Shown piece after piece: positions 1 through 5,216 of a stretch of DNA of 5,216 nt. The DNA is from Pedosphaera sp. (lineage in GTDB: Bacteria; Verrucomicrobiota; Verrucomicrobiia; Limisphaerales; Pedosphaeraceae): contig JAQGOT010000311.1 in NCBI GenBank assembly GCA_028293465.1, positions 1 to 5,216 on the forward strand. The letters run 5' to 3'. Numbering within the stretch: position 1 is the first letter of the stretch; every line of letters begins with the position of its first letter. The notes beneath the pieces were generated by a model. The model had not been told where the DNA came from, ran no database searches, and saw only the letters and a program-made list of their open reading frames with translations. The position numbers and the translations under genes were made by a program.

Positions 1-146
1 AGGTTGAAAAACCGGGCCTGCACCGAGAACCGGGGCGTGTCGGGCAATAACCGCACCGCAAAGGGATCTTCAAAGGATTCCTCTATCTCTTGCCGCGTCA
101 AAGAACTATCCAAATTGAGGGGCGGATTATTCCAATCAAACTCCAT
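1..146 (-). CDS. Small BrnT/DUF497-like protein, probable toxin of a toxin-antitoxin pair (3' end outside window)
   Basis: An open frame starts with ATG at 146-144 and stays open for 48 codons to the left edge, where it is cut. The protein starts MEFDWNN, continues with an acidic helix-like stretch (TRQEIEESFEDPF, about residues 17-29), then RLLPDTPRFSVQARFFN (32-48). The opening M-[EK]-F-x-W, the later E-E-x-F-x-D-P and the following R-F segment resemble the N-terminal half of BrnT/DUF497 proteins, which are small RNase-type toxins paired with a downstream BrnA antitoxin. The usual KHG(V/I)S segment of BrnT is not visible, so the match is loose. An in-frame TGA lies ten codons upstream with no other ATG between, which fixes the start; no clear Shine-Dalgarno is present. 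The gene lies beyond the pilus terminator, has its own promoter-like sequence, and is probably not part of the pilus operon. That it is a gene is fairly likely; the family is an inference from memory of the family's sequence. Confidence 0.55.
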   Translation of the reverse strand, partial: MEFDWNNPPLNLDSSLTRQEIEESFEDPFAVRLLPDTPRFSVQARFFN

Positions 147-156
147 ATGCGAGTCA

Positions 157-198
157 ATTGTATTTCAAACGCCCATGCAATGTGTATACATTGTATTT
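157..198. repeat. Operator-like short repeats: two copies of ATTGTATTT plus palindrome TGTATACA
   Basis: The 9-mer ATTGTATTT (plus strand) occurs at 157-165 and again at 190-198. The copies are 33 bases apart, close to three helical turns, so they face the same side of the DNA. The 8-base palindrome TGTATACA sits at 183-190, sharing one base with the second copy. The set spans the candidate -10 box and the leader of the BrnT-like gene, where an autoregulating antitoxin or other repressor would bind. That such a regulator binds here is inference; short AT-rich repeats can also arise by chance. Confidence 0.35.
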
Positions 199-222
199 AC
201 ACGGAGCACGAAACGTTGTCAA
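194..222 (-). promoter_or_regulatory. Candidate sigma70-type promoter for the BrnT-like gene
   Basis: On the minus strand a perfect -35 box TTGACA (222-217) is followed after 17 bases by TAAATA (199-194), a weak -10. An overlapping better -10, TACAAT (195-190), would need a 21-base spacer. Either would place the transcript start near 180-190, leaving a leader of about 35-45 bases before the ATG at 146. It lies downstream of the pilus terminator, in an AT-rich stretch, as expected for a promoter of an independent gene. Confidence 0.45.
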
Positions 223-289
223 ACAGAAAAAACATCTATTTGGTGAGCATCCGGATATTAAAGCCCCAACGCAAGCCGCAAAATGCAAT

Positions 290-320
290 AAAAAAGGCCA
301 CCGGAACTTTCCCGGTGGCC
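290..320 (-). terminator. Rho-independent terminator of the pilT-pilB-pilC operon
   Basis: A perfect 9-bp stem (GGCCACCGG at 296-304 pairing with CCGGTGGCC at 312-320) closes a 7-base loop. Read on the minus strand, the hairpin is followed at once by six T (295-290). It begins 20 bases after the pilC stop codon. On the plus strand there is no T-run after the stem, so it acts in the minus direction only. Confidence 0.93.
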
Positions 321-340
321 AGATAAATCACAAACCGCGA

Positions 341-1654
341 CTAATCGTCTTTCTTGCCGCCCGTTTGATCGATGCCGTTCATCAAAGCAATCAAAGGCAG
401 GAACATCGCGATCACGATGCTGCCAACCACCACCGCCAGAAACACGATCATGATGGGTTCCAGCAACGAGGTCATCGCCGCCACGGCGTTATCCACTTCC
501 TCATCGTAGTTATCGGCGATCTTCAACAACATTTCCGGCAGCGCACCGGTCTGCTCCCCGACATCGACCATGCTGATCACCATCGGCGGAAACACGCCGG
601 AAGCTTCCAGCGGAGCGGTGATGGTCTCCCCTTCCTTCACACTCTCATGCACGGCATGCACCGCCGCGCCCACAATCACATTGCCGGCGGTTTCCCGGAC
701 AATCGTGAGCGCCTGGAGGATCGGCACACCGCTGCTGACCAGCGTACCGAGCGTCCGCGTGAACCGCGAGATGGCCACCTTGCTGATGACCGGGCCAACG
801 AGCGGCATTTTCAATTTAAATTTATCAAAGACGCGCCGCCCCAGTTTGGTGCGGATCGTCAACATGAAGATGATGACCACCACCACCATACCGGCAACCG
901 TGATCAGGAAATGGTCTTTGACGGCATCCGAAATGGCCAGGACAAACCGCGTAAACGAGGGCAATTGAGCGCCCTCCAACATGCCCGCAAACACCGACTT
1001 GAATTGCGGAATAACATAAATCATCAACACCCCCATGATCACCACCGCCACGATCATGACCGCGACGGGGTAGAACATGGCCGCGATCACCTTGCCCTTG
1101 ATCTTCTGCGCCTTTTCCATGAACTCCGAGAGACGGTTGAGCACGACTTCGAGCACACCGCCCAGTTCGCCGGCCTTAACCATGTTGACGTAAAGCCGGT
1201 TGAAAACCTTCGGGTGCTGCGCCAACCCCTCGGAGAACGTGCTGCCGCCCTCGATTGACAAGGACAAATCGCCGATGATGTTTTTGAGGGTGGGATTCTT
1301 CTCTTGCTTTTCCAGCACGCGCAAACCGCGCAACAGCGGCAAACCGGCATCCACCAGCGTGGCCAACTGACGCGTAAAAGTGGTGAGGACCTTGGACTTC
1401 ACCCGCCCGCTCAGGCCGGGGATTTTAATCTGCATGCTGCCGCCGCCCTTTTTGCCCTTGCCCCTGGCCTTCGGCTTGGCGGCTTTGCCCTTGCTGTCTC
1501 CCTTTTCCTTGATCTTATCTACCTCGACAATCTTCGTCGGAAAATAGCCCATCTCCTTCACCCGTGTGATGGCTTCATTCTGGCTGGCGACTTCGAGGGT
1601 GCCTTTAGTCTCCTTGCCATGCGAATCCATCGCAACGTAACTATATTTTGGCAT
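341..1654 (-). CDS. pilC: PilC/GspF-type inner-membrane platform protein of type IV pilus / type II secretion
   Basis: 437 residues, a normal length for the family. It is the polytopic inner-membrane platform on which the cytoplasmic ATPases act to add or remove pilins. A short N-terminal region (1-46, with Y-x-A-x-D-x-x-G-K) is followed by a very basic low-complexity linker (about 49-72; ten Lys/Arg and two acidic residues between 49 and 69). Two T2SSF domains follow: the first at about 88-213 (FTRQLATLVDAGLPLLRGL) and the second at about 293-420 (ISRFTRTLGTLVSSGVPILQAL), each rich in family residues such as the GE.(G/T)G motif (GELGG, 162-166; GEQTG, 366-370). Hydrophobic membrane segments lie at about 189-215, 248-266 and 398-425. 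The tail is short and charged. The ATG at 1654 follows the pilB TAA by 14 bases, with only a weak GGA upstream, so translation may be coupled to pilB. It is the last gene before the terminator. GspF of a type II system cannot be excluded, but the pilT neighbour favours a pilus. Confidence 0.93.
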   Translation of the reverse strand: MPKYSYVAMDSHGKETKGTLEVASQNEAITRVKEMGYFPTKIVEVDKIKEKGDSKGKAAKPKARGKGKKGGGSMQIKIPGLSGRVKSKVLTTFTRQLATLVDAGLPLLRGLRVLEKQEKNPTLKNIIGDLSLSIEGGSTFSEGLAQHPKVFNRLYVNMVKAGELGGVLEVVLNRLSEFMEKAQKIKGKVIAAMFYPVAVMIVAVVIMGVLMIYVIPQFKSVFAGMLEGAQLPSFTRFVLAISDAVKDHFLITVAGMVVVVIIFMLTIRTKLGRRVFDKFKLKMPLVGPVISKVAISRFTRTLGTLVSSGVPILQALTIVRETAGNVIVGAAVHAVHESVKEGETITAPLEASGVFPPMVISMVDVGEQTGALPEMLLKIADNYDEEVDNAVAAMTSLLEPIMIVFLAVVVGSIVIAMFLPLIALMNGIDQTGGKKDD

Positions 1655-1668
1655 AACGAATCCGACGT

Positions 1669-3378
1669 TTAGGTATACTTCACCACTTCTTCAATAGTTG
1701 TGTCGCCGTCGAAGATACCACGCAGCCCATCCTCACGCAAGGTTATCATTCCCAGCTCCACCGCCTTCTGCCGCAACACCACCGTGGGTGCCCGTTCGTT
1801 GATCAAAGCGCGAATGGGTTCGTTGATGTTCAGCAGCTCATAAATGCCCCGCCGCCCCTTGTAACCGGTGTCGTTGCAGTTCGAGCAACCCCGCCCGTAG
1901 TAAAACACCTTCTCCCCCAGGTCATGTGGGGAAAGATTGAGCAGTGAAAGCTGGCTTTCCGTGGGCTCAAACGGCGTGCGGCATTTCTTGCAGATCGTGC
2001 GCACCAACCGTTGCCCGAGCACCCCCATCATCGTCGAGGAAATCAGAAACGGTTCCACCCCCATGTCCACCAACCGGGTCACCGCTCCAGGCGCGTCGTT
2101 GGTGTGCAGCGTGCTCAACACCAGGTGACCGGTCAGCGAAGCCTGGATGGAAATCTGCGCTGTTTCCAGATCACGCATTTCCCCCACCATGATGACATCC
2201 GGGTCCTGCCGGAGAAAGGAGCGCAGCGATTTGCTGAAGGTCATGCCGGCGGCATCATTGATCGCCACCTGCATGATCCCTTCGATGTCATACTCCACCG
2301 GATCCTCGGCGGTGAGCAATTTGGAATCGATGGTGTTCACCCGCCGCAGGCAGGAATAAAGCGTGGTGGTCTTGCCGCAACCGGTCGGGCCGGTCACCAC
2401 GAAAATCCCGTTGGGCCGCTGGATCACATCCAGCACGTAGTCATAAAGATACTTGGGAAAACCGAGCGATTCGATCTCCAGGTTGACCGCCGCGCGGTCC
2501 AGCACGCGCAACACGACCGATTCCCCGAACTGCGTGGGCAGGGTGGAAACGCGCAAATCGATGGTTCGATCGCCGAGGTTGAAGGTCACGCGTCCGTCCT
2601 GCGGCAGCCGCCGTTCCGAAATGTTCAAGTTCGCCATGACCTTGATACGCGAGACAACCGGCAGCGCAAGATGCTTGGGTGGCGGAGCCATTTCATACAA
2701 CGCGCCGTCCACGCGGTAGCGGATCTTGAACTCGTCCTCGAATGGCTCAAAATGGATGTCACTCGCCCGGTCCTGCACCGCCTGGAACAACACTAGGTTG
2801 ACGAACCGCACAATCGGGACGTCGTTCGCGATGTCGGCCAGGATGGCGGCATTCTCCGTCTCCGCTGCCGCCGCCGCATCCGCTGCGATCCCCTTGTCCT
2901 TGCCCAATTCCTTCAGGATGTCCGAGAAACTGTCGCCCCCATCATCCGCATAGTGCTTTTCAATGGCCTTCTGGATCTGAACTGGGTCAGCCACCACCAA
3001 CTGGAGATCTTTCTTGATGACAAACCCCAGTTCATCCACCCGCGCCGGGTCAAGGGCTTCAACCAGCGCAATTTGGATCGTGTTGCCAAAAACAGCCACC
3101 GGCATGCATTGATACATCTTGGCCGTGCTGGCGGGAACCGCTTTGAGGATCTCCGGCGTGAATTCGCGGTTGGTCAGTGAAACCACTTCGGTGCCGATAT
3201 AATCCGCCTGGATCTGAAGCTGGGTATCCATGTCCATGATGCCGAAATCCTGCAGGATTTGGTACATCGGCTTGTTGTTTCGGCCATGTTCGGCTTGCAC
3301 TTCCTCAAACTGCAAGTCGTCGATCATCCCCTTCTCCTTGATCAGGGCCAACAGCGGACTGGTTACGGGTTCCGACAT
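1669..3378 (-). CDS. pilB: PilB/GspE-type extension ATPase
   Basis: 569 residues, full length for PilB/GspE. This hexameric cytoplasmic ATPase drives pilin assembly. An N-terminal MshEN-type region (about 1-145) is followed by an Ala-rich linker (about 163-180) and the N2/ATPase core from about 185. Visible motifs are Walker A GPTGCGKT (330-337), the Asp box TAEDPVEY (356-363), RQDPD and Walker B ending in GE (390-400), and the His box TGHLVLSTLHTND (416-428). Two cysteine pairs for zinc follow: CKKC (463-466) and CSNC (498-501). This zinc site is typical of PilB/GspE and absent from PilT, which rules out a second retraction ATPase. The ATG at 3378 follows the pilT TGA by 7 bases. A partial Shine-Dalgarno, AAGAAGG (3397-3391), lies inside the end of pilT, 12 bases from the ATG, so coupling is likely. 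All catalytic motifs are intact. It is a paralogue of the partial ATPase at 4609-5216 (107 of 196 positions identical by hand count, no gaps). Confidence 0.94.
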   Translation of the reverse strand: MSEPVTSPLLALIKEKGMIDDLQFEEVQAEHGRNNKPMYQILQDFGIMDMDTQLQIQADYIGTEVVSLTNREFTPEILKAVPASTAKMYQCMPVAVFGNTIQIALVEALDPARVDELGFVIKKDLQLVVADPVQIQKAIEKHYADDGGDSFSDILKELGKDKGIAADAAAAAETENAAILADIANDVPIVRFVNLVLFQAVQDRASDIHFEPFEDEFKIRYRVDGALYEMAPPPKHLALPVVSRIKVMANLNISERRLPQDGRVTFNLGDRTIDLRVSTLPTQFGESVVLRVLDRAAVNLEIESLGFPKYLYDYVLDVIQRPNGIFVVTGPTGCGKTTTLYSCLRRVNTIDSKLLTAEDPVEYDIEGIMQVAINDAAGMTFSKSLRSFLRQDPDVIMVGEMRDLETAQISIQASLTGHLVLSTLHTNDAPGAVTRLVDMGVEPFLISSTMMGVLGQRLVRTICKKCRTPFEPTESQLSLLNLSPHDLGEKVFYYGRGCSNCNDTGYKGRRGIYELLNINEPIRALINERAPTVVLRQKAVELGMITLREDGLRGIFDGDTTIEEVVKYT

Positions 3379-3385
3379 AAATCAA

Positions 3386-4507
3386 TCAAGCCTTCTTTGG
3401 CGGTTCGGTAGTGTTGGGGGTGTTCATGGCCTGGGCCAGTTCAAGCTCTTGCAGCTTCTGCTGGATGGTCACCGGGTCCTGGGCTTTGGTGATGACCTCC
3501 TCCCGCGCGATCATCCCCGCCATGTATTTATCCAGGAGAAAACTATCCAGGGTCACCATTCCGTACTTGGCGCCGGTCTGAATGTCCGAGTTGAGCCGGA
3601 ACGTCTTGTTGTCTCGGATCAGCGCGGCGATGGACGGCGTGTTCACCATGATTTCAAACACCGCCACCCGACCGGGCTTGTCAATCCGCGGAATGAGCAA
3701 CTGCGAAATCACCGCCTGCAAGACGGTCGAAAGCTGGATGCGGATCTGCTCCTGCTGGTTGGTGGGAAACGCGTTCACGATACGGTCGATGGTTTTCGCC
3801 GCGCCGGTGGTGTGCAGCGTCCCGAACACCAAATGCCCCGTTTCCGCCGCCGTGATGGCCGCGTCGATGGTTTCCAAATCGCGCATTTCCCCCACCAGAA
3901 TCACATCGGGATCCTGACGCAACGCGCGGCGCAACGCCTCGGCGAAACTCGGCACATCAACGTGAATCTCCCGCTGCGTCACCACCGCCTTCTTATGCCG
4001 GTGATAAAATTCAATCGGATCCTCAATCGTGATGATGTGCGCCTCTTCCCGCTCCTCATTGATCACGTTCACCATCGAGGCCAGCGTCGTGCTCTTGCCC
4101 GAACCGGTGGGACCCGTGACCAGCACCAGACCGCGCGGCTTGTACAGCAACTCCCGGACGGAGGGCGGCAACCCGATCTTGTCCAGTTCCAGCAACTTGC
4201 TGGGAATTTGCCGCAGCACCATTCCGAAATTCCCCTTCTCCTTGAACACGCTGACACGGAATCGCGCCAGTTCGCCGAAGGCAAACCCGAAGTCGGAACC
4301 CCCGCGCTCGCGCACATGCTGGATATGATCCTCCGAGGTGATGCTGCGCATCAATTCCTCACTGTCCTCGGGTGAGAGCGCGGGCCCCTCCACGCGATGC
4401 AAAATGCCGTGCACGCGGATGACCGGCGGAATACCCACGCGGATGTGCAGGTCAGAGGAGCCTTCGGAAACTACCAACTGCAGGAGATCGGACATTGAAT
4501 ACGACAT
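3386..4507 (-). CDS. pilT: PilT twitching-motility retraction ATPase
   Basis: 373 residues, within or slightly above the usual PilT length. It is the hexameric cytoplasmic ATPase that depolymerises the pilus and powers twitching, DNA uptake or surface attachment. The N-terminal PAS-like region starts LLQLVVSEGSSDLHIRVG, the classic PilT opening (S-D-L-H-I at about 18-22). Then come Walker A GPTGSGKS (132-139), the Asp box IEDPIE (161-166), RQDPD with Walker B GE (198-207), and the His box TGHLVFGTLHTT (223-234). A variant of the PilT C-terminal AIRNLIRE signature reads SIAALIRDNK (292-301). There are no zinc cysteines, which separates it from PilB. The last 15 or so residues are a Pro/Thr/Lys tail. 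The start is either ATG 4507 or ATG 4495 (residue 5); a weak GAAGAA 7 bases before the first one slightly favours it. It lies 101 bases after the upstream ATPase gene and 7 before pilB. PilU-like function is possible but the sequence looks like standard PilT. Confidence 0.95.
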   Translation of the reverse strand: MSYSMSDLLQLVVSEGSSDLHIRVGIPPVIRVHGILHRVEGPALSPEDSEELMRSITSEDHIQHVRERGGSDFGFAFGELARFRVSVFKEKGNFGMVLRQIPSKLLELDKIGLPPSVRELLYKPRGLVLVTGPTGSGKSTTLASMVNVINEEREEAHIITIEDPIEFYHRHKKAVVTQREIHVDVPSFAEALRRALRQDPDVILVGEMRDLETIDAAITAAETGHLVFGTLHTTGAAKTIDRIVNAFPTNQQEQIRIQLSTVLQAVISQLLIPRIDKPGRVAVFEIMVNTPSIAALIRDNKTFRLNSDIQTGAKYGMVTLDSFLLDKYMAGMIAREEVITKAQDPVTIQQKLQELELAQAMNTPNTTEPPKKA

Positions 4508-4590
4508 ACGCGGGTTCTTCTATTATTGGTTCAGCAATTCTAGGTTGGTCTTAAGCAGATAAGGAAACGGATCGGTCATCGGTGGTGGGG

Positions 4591-4608
4591 GGCCGCTGGA
4601 TCGCGGCC
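4591..4608 (-). other. GC-rich hairpin right after the upstream ATPase stop codon, no T-run
   Basis: GGCCGC (4591-4596) pairs perfectly with GCGGCC (4603-4608) across a 6-base loop. It directly abuts the stop codon at 4609-4611. On the minus strand it is followed by a C-rich run and not by T, so it is not a standard rho-independent terminator. It may pause, stabilise or process the transcript between the two ATPase genes; a chance GC palindrome is also possible. Confidence 0.4.
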
Positions 4609-5216
4609 TTATTCGGTATCCCCCACGGTCGCGCGCACGACCTCCTCGGTGGTGGTTAATCCGGCCAGCACCTTGCGGATACCGTCCTCGCGCAACGTGC
4701 GCATCCCCATCTCCCGCGCCCGCGTCCGCAACACTGAGGACGGCACCTTCTCGTAAATCAATTTGCGCGCCTCATCGTCGATGACAAAAACTTCAAACAC
4801 CCCAAAACGGCCGCGATAGCCCTTGTTGCCACATTCATTGCAACCCTTGCCCATCATGAAGGTCGCATCGGCAATGCTGCTGGCGTCCAGGTTGAGCGAG
4901 TGCAATTCCGTGTCGGTCGGTGTGTAGGGCGCCGCGCAACGCCGGCAGATTTTTCGCACCAGGCGCTGCGCCATCAGCGCCCGCGTGGACGAGGCCACCA
5001 AAAACGGCTTCACGCCGATGTCGATCAAACGCGTCACCGCGCTGGGCGCATCGTTGGTGTGGAGCGTGGAGAAAACCAAATGACCGGTCAGCGAGGCATT
5101 GATGGCGATGCTGGCGGTTTCCAGATCGCGAATTTCCCCCAGCATGATGATGTTGGGCGCCTGGCGCAGGATGGAACGCAAGGCCATCGAGAAGGTGAGA
5201 CCCACCGTTTCGTTCA
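4609..5216 (-). CDS. PilB/GspE-type ATPase paralogue, C-terminal part (5' end outside window)
   Basis: 201 complete codons are visible, ending in TAA at 4611-4609. The frame stays open through the right edge, so the N-terminal domains, Walker A and Asp box are outside the window. A GTG at 5205 is internal and not the start: the frame reads NET before it and aligns with NDA at residue 374 of the downstream PilB. Visible motifs, counted from the first complete codon, are Walker B IIMLGE (22-27) followed by IRD, the His box TGHLVFSTLHTND (43-55), and the zinc cysteine pairs CRRC (90-93) and CNEC (125-128). The conserved C-terminal stretch TLREDGIRKV (173-182) and a short acidic tail follow. Odd point: the normally strict RQDPD before Walker B is RQAPN (17-21), with both acidic residues replaced, while pilT and pilB here keep it. 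It probably powers pilin or pseudopilin assembly like its paralogue; which of the two is the main extension motor cannot be told. It lies upstream of pilT in the same direction and likely belongs to the same cluster. Confidence 0.92.
   Translation of the reverse strand, partial: NETVGLTFSMALRSILRQAPNIIMLGEIRDLETASIAINASLTGHLVFSTLHTNDAPSAVTRLIDIGVKPFLVASSTRALMAQRLVRKICRRCAAPYTPTDTELHSLNLDASSIADATFMMGKGCNECGNKGYRGRFGVFEVFVIDDEARKLIYEKVPSSVLRTRAREMGMRTLREDGIRKVLAGLTTTEEVVRATVGDTE

Noticed and set aside
4..246. Plus-strand open frame of 80 codons at the left edge
   Set aside because: No family resemblance and Ser/Asn/Arg-rich; the minus-strand frame over the same bases gives a more protein-like sequence with a promoter ahead of it.
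158..1258. Long plus-strand open frame of 366 codons rich in His, Asp and Arg
   Set aside because: It lies antisense to pilC and crosses the terminator. The His/Asp-rich composition is what the reverse complement of Val/Ile/Met/Leu-rich membrane coding gives. No recognisable domain.
2011..2796. Plus-strand open frame of 261 codons
   Set aside because: Antisense to the conserved ATPase core of pilB, whose motifs are intact; His/Gln/Arg-rich shadow composition and no family features.
3230..4375. Plus-strand open frame of 381 codons
   Set aside because: Antisense to pilT and the start of pilB, crossing their junction; composition of a shadow frame.
4537..4542. TAGAAT as a -10 box for a pilT promoter
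   Set aside because: Only weak -35 candidates (such as TTCCTT) at acceptable spacing; not enough to call a promoter.
5203..5205. GTG as the start of the right-edge ATPase gene
   Set aside because: The frame stays open to the edge and the residues before GTG align with PilB; starting here would omit Walker A and half the ATPase.
1..5216. CRISPR array, insertion sequence, tRNA or rRNA
   Set aside because: No regularly spaced repeats, terminal inverted repeats, transposase motifs, or cloverleaf/rRNA-like sequence were seen on either strand.

Overview
The window reads as one gene cluster on the minus strand that builds and drives a type IV pilus or the closely related type II secretion machine. 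Transcription runs from high to low coordinates. In that order it holds the C-terminal part of a PilB/GspE-type ATPase (cut by the right edge), a complete PilT retraction ATPase, a complete PilB/GspE-type extension ATPase, a complete PilC/GspF inner-membrane platform protein, a rho-independent terminator, and then the start of an unrelated small gene that runs off the left edge. The whole plus strand appears to be antisense shadow.

Organism: the moderately GC-rich coding sequence, weak Shine-Dalgarno signals and the gene order (PilB-like, PilT, PilB-like, PilC) fit a Gram-negative bacterium. The protein sequences, above all the PilT N-terminus and the basic linker in PilC, resemble what I recall from Verrucomicrobiota and the wider PVC group. 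This is recollection, not a search result.

Region by region: 4609-5216 is the partial upstream ATPase. It keeps the catalytic Glu of Walker B, the His box and the two CxxC pairs, but the usual RQDPD stretch reads RQAPN. Bases 4508-4608 are a short intergenic gap with a GC-rich hairpin directly after the stop codon. pilT (3386-4507), pilB (1669-3378) and pilC (341-1654) are separated by only 7 and 14 bases and are probably one transcript, ending at the hairpin and T-run at 290-320. Bases 147-289 are AT-rich and carry a sigma70-like promoter plus repeated and palindromic short motifs. These lie ahead of a 5'-complete but 3'-truncated ORF (1-146) that looks like a BrnT/DUF497-type toxin of a toxin-antitoxin pair.

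How the genes work together: PilC sits in the inner membrane and is the rotor or platform on which the hexameric ATPases act. PilB-type ATPases power pilin addition and PilT powers pilin removal. Two extension-type ATPases flank one retraction ATPase here. They align without gaps over 196 residues at roughly 55% identity by hand count, so they are paralogues, and the upstream one may have a specialised role. No pilin, secretin or PilMNOP gene is in the window.
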